Shown piece after piece: positions 7,569 to 16,587 of a stretch of 64,000 bases of DNA. Made by a program: the position numbers and the translations under genes. Position 1 is the stretch's first letter; every line of letters begins with the position of its first letter. The stretch covers positions 1,436,001 through 1,500,000 of the forward strand of contig NZ_CP127294.1 of the NCBI RefSeq assembly GCF_030285625.1, written 5' to 3'. Source of the stretch: Amycolatopsis sp. 2-15. Its GTDB lineage: Bacteria; Actinomycetota; Actinomycetes; Mycobacteriales; Pseudonocardiaceae. The notes beneath the pieces were generated by a model. The model saw nothing but the letters and a program-made list of their open reading frames with translations, did no database searches and was not told where the DNA came from.

Positions 7569-9146
7569 TCAAGCGGCCGTGGCAGCTTTGCCGGTTTCGG
7601 TTACGTACCAGCCACCCACAAGTAGGCCGACGCCAAGCACACCGAAGAAGAACCCACCGCCCAGCGCCAGGCCGCCGAACAGGCTGATCACGGTGATGAG
7701 CATGAGCAGCAAACCGACGGCCATCATCGCGCGGCCGCCGACGACTGCGGACAGGCGTCCGGCTGGCTTCGGCGCGGAGTGTGCCGGCACGGACGGCAGG
7801 GCCGGAGCGAACTGCCGAGTCGGCTGCGGTGGCGCGGCAAACGAATCTTCCTCGACGGGCCAGTCCGGCGCTGGCTCATACCGCGCAGCGGGCGGCGCCG
7901 GTACCTCGTGAGTGGGAGACGGCGTCGAAGGAGGCCGGTCGAAGCCAAGGGCCACCGGAGCCGTGGCGACGTCGACGACCTCGGCACCCAGGTCCGCCGC
8001 CCGGGTCAGGCGGGGCTCGGTCGGCGGCACACTCGCGTCGTACGCGAGGTGGGTGACGGTCGCCGTGAGCTTCTTGGCGAGTTGCACGCCCTCGTCGAGC
8101 ACGCGGGCACGAAGCTGGTCGGCCTCGGCGGTGGTGCCGAGTACCAGCACGCGTGGGGCCTTGCGGTCGGTGGTGGTCGGGCGGAGGTCGGCGAGGACAC
8201 CGGGGACGTCGAGCGCCGTGGCGACCTGGCGAAGGGCGCGGTCCTCGTCGACGGTCACCACGCCGTCGGCCTCCGCGACCGCGCGCAGCGCCGAGACGAA
8301 CTCGGCGTGGATGTGCCGGACGTCGGGCTCCGGCAGGCCGGCTTCGGCAGCCAGCCCGGCGAGCGCCCACACCTCTTCGCCGGACAGGTACTCGTCGGCG
8401 ACAGCCTCGGCCAGCAGATCCAGGTACGCCGCGCCGGCGGAGTCCGCGGTCGACGGCGAGGTCACGACCCGGTCGACGACGCCGGACATCCAGCCGCGCT
8501 CGGCCACCTCGACGTCCGGGCGACGGAGGATGCGCCCGCCCGGGGCATAGCGCGGGAGCTCGGGATACCGAGGCGGCGCGGCGAACCGCAGCCCGTGCGT
8601 GCCGACGAGCGCCGACACCACCTGGGCGCACGCGCGAGCCGACGCCGACGCGAGGTACGGCGCGAAGTCACCGATACCGAGCGCCCGCGCGATCGTGGCC
8701 AGCCGGTAGTTCGGCAGCCGCAGCGCTTCCTGCGCCGCGATCGCCGTCGAGACGCCCGGGAGCGCCGGCAGCCGCACGCCCACGCGGGCCACCTCCTCGG
8801 CGAGAAATCCTTGTACCAGCGGCAAGTCGTGCGCCACCACCACCGCGCCACGGCACAGGTCCAGCAGCGGCCCGAGGACGTCCGCGAACGACGGCGCACC
8901 GGCCAGGTCTCCGGCGGTGATCCGGTGCGGCCCGCTCCAACTCGCCGGTAGCGACCGGCCGGGGTCGATCAGCGTCGCCAGCTCCCCCAGCACGACGCCA
9001 TCACCCCGCACTCGTACCGCTCCCAGCTCGACGATCCGGCCTGTGCGCAGGCCGGTGGTCTTCACGTCGATCGCCGTGAAATCGACCCCACGACCGGACA
9101 GCCGTCCACTGCGGGTGAGCGGCAGGAATTCGATCAAGTCGACCAT
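7569..9146 (-). CDS. DnaQ-fold (DEDDh) pseudo-exonuclease with BRCT-like region and membrane tail
   Basis: The protein has 525 residues. Residues 20-175 follow the DEDDh exonuclease fold, but the first catalytic motif reads FTAIDVKTTGL where family members have D-x-E; the Glu is Lys. The middle motif reads VVVAHDLPLVQGFL, lacking the Asp of the usual HNxxFDxxF. The final H-x4-D motif is replaced by ASASARACAQV. Residues about 215-300 form a TerB/EF-like helical region (AEADGVVTVDEDRALRQVA). Residues about 325-390 look BRCT-like (RVLVLGTTAEADQLRARVLD). A Pro-rich linker then leads to two C-terminal membrane helices. A structural, nucleic-acid-binding role is more likely than nuclease activity. 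Confidence 0.75.
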   Translation of the reverse strand: MVDLIEFLPLTRSGRLSGRGVDFTAIDVKTTGLRTGRIVELGAVRVRGDGVVLGELATLIDPGRSLPASWSGPHRITAGDLAGAPSFADVLGPLLDLCRGAVVVAHDLPLVQGFLAEEVARVGVRLPALPGVSTAIAAQEALRLPNYRLATIARALGIGDFAPYLASASARACAQVVSALVGTHGLRFAAPPRYPELPRYAPGGRILRRPDVEVAERGWMSGVVDRVVTSPSTADSAGAAYLDLLAEAVADEYLSGEEVWALAGLAAEAGLPEPDVRHIHAEFVSALRAVAEADGVVTVDEDRALRQVATALDVPGVLADLRPTTTDRKAPRVLVLGTTAEADQLRARVLDEGVQLAKKLTATVTHLAYDASVPPTEPRLTRAADLGAEVVDVATAPVALGFDRPPSTPSPTHEVPAPPAARYEPAPDWPVEEDSFAAPPQPTRQFAPALPSVPAHSAPKPAGRLSAVVGGRAMMAVGLLLMLITVISLFGGLALGGGFFFGVLGVGLLVGGWYVTETGKAATAA

Positions 9147-9203
9147 CGAGTCCGCACTTTCTTCTGGGAGGGTTCCGCGGAGGATCGCTCACGCGCAGTT
9201 GAT

Positions 9204-9251
9204 CGTGACAGCCTTTTCCCGAATTCCCGAATTCGTGACAATTTCGTGATA
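9204..9251. promoter_or_regulatory. Repeat-rich divergent promoter region
   Basis: The 220-base divergent gap between the DnaQ-like and SNase-like genes contains a dyad, CGAATTC-CC-GAATTCG at 9220-9235. It also contains three copies of CGTGACA or CGTGATA at 9204, 9234 and 9245. The stretch is clearly richer in A+T than its surroundings. It is likely a regulator-binding region for one or both genes; the regulator is unknown. Confidence 0.4.
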
Positions 9252-9366
9252 TCAACTCGGGGCCGTTCAGGTGATGATGGTCAGTTGCGCGTCACGGGCG
9301 TAACGCCGACGGGTTTTCCGACGAGAACCAGTCAGCACATCGCAGCCAGGATCGAGGAATTCCCGA

Positions 9367-10173
9367 ATGCATCCCACCCCGGCGCCTGCCGCGCGCCCCC
9401 GGAAGCGTTTTCCGAAGTGGCTGATGGTCACGCTCGGCGTCTTCGTTGTTCTGTTTGTCCTGGGCGCCATTTTCGGCAAGGCCCCCGAAACGCCGACGCA
9501 GCCTGTCGCGGCACCCGCGGCCCCCACAACAACCACGCCGGCCACGCCCACCACCTCTACGCCGCCGCCCGTCACGTACACCGTGGACAAGGTCGTGGAC
9601 GGTGCCACCGTCGAGCTCGCGGCCAGCGACGGCACCCACCGGACCGTGCACGTCCTCGGCGTCACCGTGGCGACCGGGAGCAACTGCTACGCAACGGAAA
9701 CGCTGACCTGGGCGACCAGTAAGCTCGCCGGTGCCGCGGTCAAGCTGACCACGGACACAACCACCGGCGTCGCGCTCGCCCTCGCGGACGGCTCCGACTA
9801 CGCGACGGCCGCGGTGCAGAACGGCTACGCCAAGTTCGCCGTCGACGCGACGTCAACAGCCCTGCAAGCAGCGGAAACAACCGCGCGCCAGGCAGCCACG
9901 GGCCTGTGGGCGGCGCCGTGCAAGGGCGCGATCGACGCCCCGACGCCTCAGGCTCCCGCCCCGCCGGCACCGCCGGCGACAAAACAAAAGGAAGCTCCGG
10001 CGCCGCCTCGCACGCACGAAGACCCGCCGCCCGTTGAAGAGCCGGATACCTCGTCGGCCTACTACCAGAATTGCACCGAAGCCAGGGCTGCGGGCGTCAC
10101 GCCGCTGCACGTCGGCGACCCCGGATACAGCCGAAAGCTCGACCGAGACGGCGACGGCGTCGCCTGCGAATAG
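9367..10173 (+). CDS. Membrane-anchored SNase-like protein with excalibur calcium-binding domain
   Basis: The protein has 268 residues. Residues about 17-37 are a signal or anchor helix (WLMVTLGVFVVLFVLGAIFG), followed by a Thr/Pro-rich linker. Residues 75-180 form a staphylococcal-nuclease-like barrel beginning YTVDKVVDGATVEL. The usual catalytic arginine and glutamate motif (VRLxGIDTPE) is replaced by VHVLGVTVATG, so nuclease activity is doubtful. After a second Pro/Ala linker, residues 232-268 are an excalibur domain with the signature DRDGDGVACE and paired cysteines (YYQNCTEA and VACE). The combination SNase plus excalibur is common in secreted actinobacterial proteins. It ends in a strong bidirectional terminator. 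Confidence 0.85.
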   Translation: MHPTPAPAARPRKRFPKWLMVTLGVFVVLFVLGAIFGKAPETPTQPVAAPAAPTTTTPATPTTSTPPPVTYTVDKVVDGATVELAASDGTHRTVHVLGVTVATGSNCYATETLTWATSKLAGAAVKLTTDTTTGVALALADGSDYATAAVQNGYAKFAVDATSTALQAAETTARQAATGLWAAPCKGAIDAPTPQAPAPPAPPATKQKEAPAPPRTHEDPPPVEEPDTSSAYYQNCTEARAAGVTPLHVGDPGYSRKLDRDGDGVACE

Positions 10174-10181
10174 ACACGATG

Positions 10182-10215
10182 AAGTGCGCGGATGGCTGAG
10201 GCCGTCCGCGCACTT
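10182..10215. terminator. Bidirectional hairpin terminator
   Basis: AAGTGCGCGGA at 10182-10192 pairs exactly with TCCGCGCACTT at 10205-10215, with further pairing inside the loop. It lies between the convergent ends of the SNase-like gene and the HEPN-like gene and can serve both. Confidence 0.8.
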
Positions 10216-10224
10216 GTTCGCATG

Positions 10225-11079
10225 TCAGGAAATCGTCGGAACGTTTTCCTCAAGATCGTTGAGCAAGGCGTGTACCGGCGCCCAGCACAACATGACACTG
10301 TCCTGGTCGAACCTCGGCTGCTCCGCCAATTCCTTACGCGGGTGCACGAAGTTACGAAAATCGCGAACGGTGTGCACGAACTTGGTCGCGTCGAGTTGAA
10401 TCCAGTCCTTGCCGTGGGCGATGTCGATCATCTGCTGCAGTGTGACTCGATCCGGTTTGTTACGCCGCCCCGGATCGCGAGGGTTCGGGAACCCCTTCTC
10501 CCGCAGCTCCTCATCACGCTCCAGCAGCAGCTGCAGCAACAGCCCCTCGACGATGCTCCCGATCCCGATCACCGCCATCGTGTAAGCCCCGCCGCTCTCG
10601 CAGATCCGGGTCTCCTCCAGCCGCCCCATCAGCATGTCGATGGTCACCGGATCGGCCAGCAGCTTCTCCAGCCGGCGGCGGAAGTCGGCGGGCTCGGAGA
10701 ACGTCGGCTGCTTCCCGTCGGGGCCCAGGCGCCCGACCACGGGACGGCCGGACACCACCGTCACCACCAGGCCCTCCGGCGCCAGCTTCTCGTTGACGAT
10801 CGCGCGGAACTCGTCCGCGATCACCGCACCCTCGTCGTATTCGATCGGATCGCACACGCGGCACAGGAACCGCTCGACGTCCGCGCGGTTCTCCCGGCGC
10901 TCCTCGAGCTGCTCGGTCAGCCACGGGATGCGCGGCGAGCCGTCGTACTCAGGCGGATCGGCCCAGCCCGCGGCGGCCAGCAGCTCGGCGAGCCGGTAAC
11001 CCTTGCGCTCGTACGGGCCGCCCATGTCCACGACCACCTCGGCGAGCCGTTCGACGGTCTTGGAGTCCAGCGGGAACAT
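10225..11079 (-). CDS. HEPN-like protein coupled to the DUF4011 helicase
   Basis: This 284-residue protein starts at ATG 11079, overlapping the helicase stop as TGATG. Residues 1-45 form a small helical domain (AEVVVDMGGPYERKGYRLAE) that may be an adaptor, although no family can be named. The C-terminal 110 residues are helical. They contain RDFRNFVHP near residue 245, which reads as R-x6-H, the catalytic signature of HEPN ribonucleases, and GSIVEGLLLQLLLE upstream as the first HEPN helix. The same motif also occurs in DUF4145/Abi-type HEPN proteins that are not proven nucleases. Its position in a two-gene operon with a helicase-nuclease makes a defence or toxin role plausible. It has no membrane segment. 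Confidence 0.65.
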   Translation of the reverse strand: MFPLDSKTVERLAEVVVDMGGPYERKGYRLAELLAAAGWADPPEYDGSPRIPWLTEQLEERRENRADVERFLCRVCDPIEYDEGAVIADEFRAIVNEKLAPEGLVVTVVSGRPVVGRLGPDGKQPTFSEPADFRRRLEKLLADPVTIDMLMGRLEETRICESGGAYTMAVIGIGSIVEGLLLQLLLERDEELREKGFPNPRDPGRRNKPDRVTLQQMIDIAHGKDWIQLDATKFVHTVRDFRNFVHPRKELAEQPRFDQDSVMLCWAPVHALLNDLEENVPTIS

Positions 11080-14000
11080 CAGTTCTCCTCCTTGTCTGCG
11101 AGCTGCTGGGCGATCTCGATCGCCCGGCTCAAGCGCTCGACGATTACGGAGCCGCGCTTGAAGAACCCCAGCTCGGTCATGGCCTGCTGGAGCCGGTCGT
11201 CGCGATCGAGCAGGAGCCCGTCGCTCATCAGCCAGTAGCAGATCCCGATGAGCTGCCGTTCGGTGTACTCCTTGATCTTCAAGCCCCGCGGCACATCGGG
11301 CCTCGGGCCCCGCGTCACCGGAACAGCGGCGACAGCCGGTGCCGCCGGCACGATCCGCTCAACGGCTGCGGGCTCGGCATCCGCGTCGGCCATCGCCTTC
11401 TCCCACGCCGCCACGATCCTGTCCGTCTCCCCGACGGGGTCCGCGAACCACGCCGACGACCACAGCCGGTGGAACCGCCAGCCGAGCGTCTCGAGGTGCG
11501 TCTGCCGAAGCCGGTCGCGGTCCCGCGCGCTGTGCGAACTGTGGTACTTGTGCCCGTCGGCCTCGACGGCGAGCACCATGCGGCCTGGGTCGTCACGGTG
11601 CGCGAGCGCGAAGTCGATCCGGTAGTCGGAGAAACCCCACTGGGCGTACACCGGCACGCCGCGGCCTTTCAGCGCGACGTCGATGGCTCGCTCGAAGCCG
11701 TTCAGCTCGGAGGCGACCTGCCGGCCGACCGCGTCGATCGAACTTCGCCGCTCGACGAACTCGAGGTAGCGGCGCAACAGCTCCGTCCCCGTCACACGTT
11801 CGGACGGCCGCAGATCTGCGGCGGTGAAGGACGCAACCACCGTCATCCGCCGCTTCGCACGCGTGACCGCGACGTTCAGCCGTCGCTCGCTGCCCTGCTG
11901 GTTGAGGATGCCGAACGCCGTGTAGTTGATCTTCCCCGCCGCGTCGCGGGCAACGCCGACGCTGAGGATGATCGCGTCGCGCTCGTCGCCCTGCACGTTC
12001 TCCAGGTTCTTTACGAAGAACCGCCGGCCGAGCTCGACCTCGCCTGAGGAGAAGTCCTCCAGCTCAGGGTGGACCCGCCGGGCTTCGCGCAGCGCCCGCT
12101 CGACCCGTGCCTGGTGCTTCATGCCGGGCGTGATCACGCCGAGGCTCTCGTCGGGGCGAAGCCGTGCGTGCTCCAGCACCAACTCGACCACGCGGGCGAC
12201 CTCGGCAGGCGCCGAGCCGTTCTGCCCCGGCGACGCTTCGCCGTGCACGACCTCCAGCGTTACCGGGCTTTCCTGGTGGGCGCCGGGGAAGGTGACCAGG
12301 CCGTTGCGGTAGATCTCGCGGTTGGAGAACGAGATCAGTCGCTCGTCGGCGCTGCGGTAGTGCCAGCTCAGCATCTCGGTGTTGGGCACCACGGGCCGCA
12401 GCGCCGTCAGGATGGACTCGAAGTCCGAGAGCTCACCGGAGAAGTCTTCTTCATCCTCTTCGTCGTCGGTCACGGCGCGATCGAAGAACGCCGACGGCGG
12501 CAGCTGCTTCTCGTCGCCGGCGACCACCAGCCGGTGGCCGCGCATGATCGACGTGATGGCGTCGTGCGGGCGGATCTGGCTCGCCTCGTCGAACACGACC
12601 AGGTCGAACAGCCTCGCAGCCGGCAACATCCGGCTCACGACCAGCGGCGACATCGCCCAGCACGGCCGCAGCGCGAGCAACACGTCCGACGCCTGCTCCA
12701 CCAGCTTGCGAGTCGGCATGTGCCGGGTCTTCAGGCTCGCCTGCTTCTTCAGCACACTCGCCTGCTCCGGGTGCTGCTCCTTCGCCTCCTTGACCTGGCG
12801 AGCCACTGCCCGGCGCACCCGCGCGGCCGAGGTCGCGCGGTGCTCGACATCCTGGGTTCGGAACTCCTCGGCCGCGCGCGTCTGCCGCTCGGCAACGAAC
12901 TGCGCGAGCTCCGGCACGGTCAGCTTCAGCTCGTCTTCGATGGAAGCCAGCCAGATGCGGGTGAACGCGACCCAAGCGCCGTCCGCGTCCAGCTTCCGGG
13001 CCGCGATCTCCTCCACGAGCCGGCCCAGCCCGAGTTGCCGGAACCGGCCCTGCAGGGCGATCAACGTTGGCATCCTGAACAATGTGTCCTGGTCGGCGCG
13101 CAGTTCACCCAGGCGCTGCTCGATCTGGGGCGCCGGCCCGTTCTCCAAGTCCGGACGCCGGGCCGAGAGCGCCACCGCGGCGAGCTGACGACGCAGCTCG
13201 GCGTAGTCCTTCATCATCTGGTCCAAGCCCGTGACGTGCGCGGGCTGCGTGTGCCGGCCTCCAAGTGCCTGCCACTGGTCGCGTTGCCCGGCGATGCGCA
13301 TGAGCTGCGCGTGCAGCTGGGGCTTCTTCGTGACGTGTTGCGTGGACATCCCGCGGATCTGCTTGACGAGCTCGCGCCGCTGCTTCCACGGCAGCTGTTG
13401 CGGGTAACGGGCGCGGGTGCCGCGATCGGCCGTCGCGTAGCAGAACGCGTCGAGATGGGTGCCGAAGATGTCCGGGCCGAAGGCTTGCACGCTTGACGAA
13501 ACCTGGTCCAGCAGCTCAAGCACGTCCTGCCAGCCCGCGATGTCGCGCGGCGGCATGAGCCCGGTCTGGCTCAGCAGCGCGTGCATGCCATCCTGCCCGC
13601 GCTTGAGCGTCTTGTCGGCCAGCTGGTCGAGCTCGGCCAGCACCCGCCGAGCGTCGTCCGTCGTGCGGACTTCGGCGTTGCACCACGGGGTTTCCCGGCG
13701 TACCAGGCGCGGACCGCCCAGCTCGACGAAGTCGCGCAGCTCCTGTTCGAGCTTCCGGACCACGGTGGCGTTGAGGGCGTGCAGCTGAGCGCCGCGGAAC
13801 GCGCCAGGCAGACGATCGCCGAGCGGAAGGGAAAGCAGCCGGTCACGGACCTCGTACGCGCTCAGTCCCCACGGCTCGCGCACCGCGTGCAGTTCGCGCG
13901 ACTGGTCCAGCAACCGCTGTCGAGCGCCGGAAAGGCGGCCGTGCAGCGGCTCGGCAACGACCGGCGGCTGCTTCGTGACAGCTTCGAGGCTGTCCGAAAG

Positions 14001-15116
14001 CTGCTTGGCGACGTCGCGCTTGCTGATCTTCTGCTGGTGCAGGTCGAGGACGAGGCCGCCGAGCTGTACGTCGGCCAGGCGGTTGAGCACCGCTTCGATC
14101 GCCGCGCGCTTCTCGGCGACGAATAGCACCTTCTTCCCGATCGCGGCCGCCCCGGCGATGATGTTGGCGATCGTCTGGCTCTTGCCGGTGCCCGGCGGAC
14201 CTTCGATGAACAGGTGCTGCCCGGCCAGCGCGGTCATGATCGCGCGGTGTTGCGACGAGTCCGCGTCCTGCACCAGGAACTCCTCGGTGGGCTGGAGCTG
14301 GTCCACGGGCGGCGGCGCGAACCCGGACGCCTCGCCGGCGAGCTCGGCCGCGGCCGGCTGGTAACCGGCGATCGCGGCGACGAGGTCGTGGCTCGCCAGC
14401 AGCTCAGTGGCGTTCGCGAGGTCCTCGACCATGGGGAGCTTGACGTAGTTGAACGTGCCGAGCACGACCTCGTTCTGCAGCGTGAGCTTCACGTTCTGCG
14501 CGGCGGCCACGGCGGCGAGCTCGCCGAACACGGCTTCGACCTGCTCCGCGTGCCCAGCACCTGAGGTGAGCACGTTTTCCACGTGCGCCGCGAAATTCTC
14601 CGGGATGGTGATGCCGTAGTGCTCGTCGAGGACGTACAGCAGCACCGGATTGATCTCGACGTCCTCGCCGGGCTCGACGGTGAAGTCGCTCTCCGCCGAG
14701 GTTCGCGGCTTGAGCGTCATCGGCCGCAGCAGCAGCGGAGCGCGCAACGTCGGCACGGGCTTGGACCCCTTGTGCTGCTGGGGATCCGTAACCACAAAGC
14801 CCATCGCGATCCGGCCGACCTCCACGCCCTGCTCTTCCTCGAACAGCAGGATCCGGCGGGCCAGGCTCTGCGCACTGCCGCAGGCAGCCCGGTGGCGCTC
14901 GGGATCGGGGAACAGCGCCCGCAGGGTGAGTTTGCCACCACCCGTCACGGTGGTGAGCGCTTCCGGGTCGGCGGTCGCCAGGTTGAGGCTGCCCGTCTTC
15001 GTGTTCTTGAAGACGACCATCGTGTTGTTGTGGCTGACGTCGATCAGCCGGTTTCGCCACTTGTCGGCCTGCGCCGCGACCAGCTCAAGCCGTTGCGGGT
15101 CGATCTGAGCGGTCAT
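11079..15116 (-). CDS. DUF4011 - SF1 helicase - Vsr-like endonuclease defence protein
   Basis: Start ATG 15116 is chosen because GAGGAGACG precedes it; an in-frame extension to 15242 is Arg-rich and unsupported. The product has 1345 residues. Residues 1-270 match DUF4011 (KWRNRLIDVSHNNTMVVFKN). Walker A GPPGTGKSQT lies near residue 305 and Walker B VVFDEASQIRP near 840. Motif III VAGDEKQLPPS and a late VTRAKRR motif near 1090 mark an Upf1-like superfamily 1 helicase. Residues about 1150-1225 carry a Vsr/MTES_1575-type nuclease core (VPVYAQWGFSDYRIDFALAH, VEADGHKYH). A helical tail ends the protein. This architecture is repeatedly found in phage-defence loci. The 1-base overlap with the HEPN-like gene shows an operon. 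Confidence 0.88.
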   Translation of the reverse strand: MTAQIDPQRLELVAAQADKWRNRLIDVSHNNTMVVFKNTKTGSLNLATADPEALTTVTGGGKLTLRALFPDPERHRAACGSAQSLARRILLFEEEQGVEVGRIAMGFVVTDPQQHKGSKPVPTLRAPLLLRPMTLKPRTSAESDFTVEPGEDVEINPVLLYVLDEHYGITIPENFAAHVENVLTSGAGHAEQVEAVFGELAAVAAAQNVKLTLQNEVVLGTFNYVKLPMVEDLANATELLASHDLVAAIAGYQPAAAELAGEASGFAPPPVDQLQPTEEFLVQDADSSQHRAIMTALAGQHLFIEGPPGTGKSQTIANIIAGAAAIGKKVLFVAEKRAAIEAVLNRLADVQLGGLVLDLHQQKISKRDVAKQLSDSLEAVTKQPPVVAEPLHGRLSGARQRLLDQSRELHAVREPWGLSAYEVRDRLLSLPLGDRLPGAFRGAQLHALNATVVRKLEQELRDFVELGGPRLVRRETPWCNAEVRTTDDARRVLAELDQLADKTLKRGQDGMHALLSQTGLMPPRDIAGWQDVLELLDQVSSSVQAFGPDIFGTHLDAFCYATADRGTRARYPQQLPWKQRRELVKQIRGMSTQHVTKKPQLHAQLMRIAGQRDQWQALGGRHTQPAHVTGLDQMMKDYAELRRQLAAVALSARRPDLENGPAPQIEQRLGELRADQDTLFRMPTLIALQGRFRQLGLGRLVEEIAARKLDADGAWVAFTRIWLASIEDELKLTVPELAQFVAERQTRAAEEFRTQDVEHRATSAARVRRAVARQVKEAKEQHPEQASVLKKQASLKTRHMPTRKLVEQASDVLLALRPCWAMSPLVVSRMLPAARLFDLVVFDEASQIRPHDAITSIMRGHRLVVAGDEKQLPPSAFFDRAVTDDEEDEEDFSGELSDFESILTALRPVVPNTEMLSWHYRSADERLISFSNREIYRNGLVTFPGAHQESPVTLEVVHGEASPGQNGSAPAEVARVVELVLEHARLRPDESLGVITPGMKHQARVERALREARRVHPELEDFSSGEVELGRRFFVKNLENVQGDERDAIILSVGVARDAAGKINYTAFGILNQQGSERRLNVAVTRAKRRMTVVASFTAADLRPSERVTGTELLRRYLEFVERRSSIDAVGRQVASELNGFERAIDVALKGRGVPVYAQWGFSDYRIDFALAHRDDPGRMVLAVEADGHKYHSSHSARDRDRLRQTHLETLGWRFHRLWSSAWFADPVGETDRIVAAWEKAMADADAEPAAVERIVPAAPAVAAVPVTRGPRPDVPRGLKIKEYTERQLIGICYWLMSDGLLLDRDDRLQQAMTELGFFKRGSVIVERLSRAIEIAQQLADKEEN

Positions 15117-15362
15117 ACCGCTTCGTCTCCTCAGCAGAACGGTTCTTCGGACCTGTTGTGGCACAGGGCCCGACGTTCTGCGACGAGCCGTACAGAATGG
15201 CAGAAGATCAGGCCCGGCGGAAGAGGCCCGTGGGCGTGCCATCGTCCGTCACCGGACAGGAAGATCGCGTTGGCGCGGGGATTCGTGTCGGGTGCCGGCG
15301 GTGAACCACCCATTCGGCTGCTTTTCGTCTCGATCGGGCAACTTTGTCTGCGGGACAACGAG

Positions 15363-15503
15363 TTATGTAGACCCACTGCTAATCGACGGCTTGCTCGTCG
15401 TCACCACCTGCTGCATCGGCACCGGCTCCGGCGGGCGCAGGAACGCGACCAGGAGCAGAGCCGCGACGGTCACCGCCAGGGCCGCGACCACGACGATCCG
15501 CAT
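15363..15503 (-). CDS. 46-residue single-pass membrane protein
   Basis: ATG 15503 overlaps the stop of the upstream small gene (TGATG). The product starts MRIVVVAALAVTVAALLLVA, one membrane helix, and ends in a short polar tail (VVTTSKPSISSGST). It is too short for most gene finders, but the overlap, start codon and hydrophobic composition support it. No family is recognised. It is probably a membrane partner of the protein encoded just before it. Confidence 0.5.
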   Translation of the reverse strand: MRIVVVAALAVTVAALLLVAFLRPPEPVPMQQVVTTSKPSISSGST

Positions 15504-15727
15504 CAGGCCGGCCGGCGGCGCAGGTAGAAGACCATGCCGCCGGAGGCAGCGGCCGCGAGCAAAGCGCCGGCGGCGACCAGGAACGGATAGCCGCTGGATT
15601 CGGATATCGACGTTTCCGGAATTGCGCCCGCCGGATTTTCCGGTTCCGCCTGCGCTGCGGCGGGCCCGACCGTGAAGAGCCACCCGACCAGGGCGAACGT
15701 AGCGGCGACCCGGCGAAAGAGAGTCAA
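15503..15727 (-). CDS. 74-residue secreted/anchored small protein
   Basis: Translation from TTG 15727 is supported by GGGAGG eight bases upstream. Residues 1-27 look like a signal peptide ending in the AxA site AAAQA. A short polar linker follows, then a C-terminal membrane helix (FLVAAGALLAAAASGGMVFY) and a basic end (LRRRPA), an LPXTG-less membrane-anchored layout. The gene is divergent from the DevR-like regulator with 217 bases between starts. Function unknown. Confidence 0.5.
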   Translation of the reverse strand: MTLFRRVAATFALVGWLFTVGPAAAQAEPENPAGAIPETSISESSGYPFLVAAGALLAAAASGGMVFYLRRRPA

Positions 15728-15944
15728 CAGGAAAACCTCCCGAAGAGTTCGGCGAAGCGATGCCGGGCATATCGCCGTGCCGCCGGAACCGTTACGGATC
15801 AATTCCGTGCGATTTCCTGCGGCAACCTGATCGGGTGCATCCGGCGATTTTCCGCCGCGTCTCCGCCGCACCGCCGCCACGCCGCCGACGTGTCCTCCGG
15901 CACCAGCACCGGCGACCGGCCGCGCGACGCCGTAACCTCGGGGT

Positions 15945-16571
15945 ATGCCGATCCAGGTGCTGCTCGTCGACGACCACGAACTGGTCCGCCGTGGCCTGCG
16001 CGACCTGCTGGGCGACGAGGCGGACATCGAGGTGGTCGCCGAGGCCGGGGGTGTCGAGGAGGCGCTGGCCGTCGCGATGCACGTGGAGCCGGACGTCGCG
16101 GTGGTCGACGTCCGCCTCGGCGACGGCGACGGCATCACCCTGTGCCGTGAGCTGCGCTCCAAGCCCAACCCGCCGGCCTGCCTCATGCTCACCGCGTTCG
16201 ACGACGAGGAAGCCATGGTCGGCGCGATCATGGCGGGCGCGTCGGGCTACCTGCTCAAGCAGGTGCGCGGCCAGGACGTGGTCAACGCCGTCCGCGAGGT
16301 CGCCGCCGGTCACTCCCTGCTCGACCCCGTCTCCACGGCCCGCGTGCTCGACAAACTCCGCCACCCGCCCACCGACGACCTCGCCGCCCTCACTGACCGC
16401 GAACGCGACGTGCTGGAGCTCATCGGCCAGGGCATGTCCAACCGCGAAATCGCCGAACGCCTGTTCCTGGCCGAAAAAACGGTCAAGAACTACGTCACCT
16501 CGGTCCTCGCCAAGCTCGGCATGCAACGCCGCACCCAAGCCGCCGCCTGGATCGCCCGCCGCGGCAAGTGA
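15945..16571 (+). CDS. DevR/DosR-like NarL-family response regulator
   Basis: The protein has 208 residues. The receiver domain (1-120) keeps the acidic pair in LLVDDHELV, the phospho-acceptor in VAVVDVRLGDGDG, the Thr in LMLTAFDD and the Lys in SGYLLKQ. The LuxR-type helix-turn-helix is LTDRERDVLELIGQGMSNRE followed by AEKTVKNYVTSVLAKLGMQR, almost the DevR consensus. No kinase is adjacent; a DevS-like kinase lies 5.6 kb away behind cydDC, and a DevR-type box precedes cydA, so the pair may act together. The stop codon overlaps ATG 16571 of a gene that is now split by an insertion sequence, so it was the first gene of an operon. Confidence 0.9.
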   Translation: MPIQVLLVDDHELVRRGLRDLLGDEADIEVVAEAGGVEEALAVAMHVEPDVAVVDVRLGDGDGITLCRELRSKPNPPACLMLTAFDDEEAMVGAIMAGASGYLLKQVRGQDVVNAVREVAAGHSLLDPVSTARVLDKLRHPPTDDLAALTDRERDVLELIGQGMSNREIAERLFLAEKTVKNYVTSVLAKLGMQRRTQAAAWIARRGK

Positions 16572-16587
16572 TGCCCGAAAACGCATA

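Noticed and set aside
9367..10173. Active thermonuclease
   Set aside because: The catalytic Arg/Glu region is replaced by VHVLGVTVATG, so only the fold is supported.
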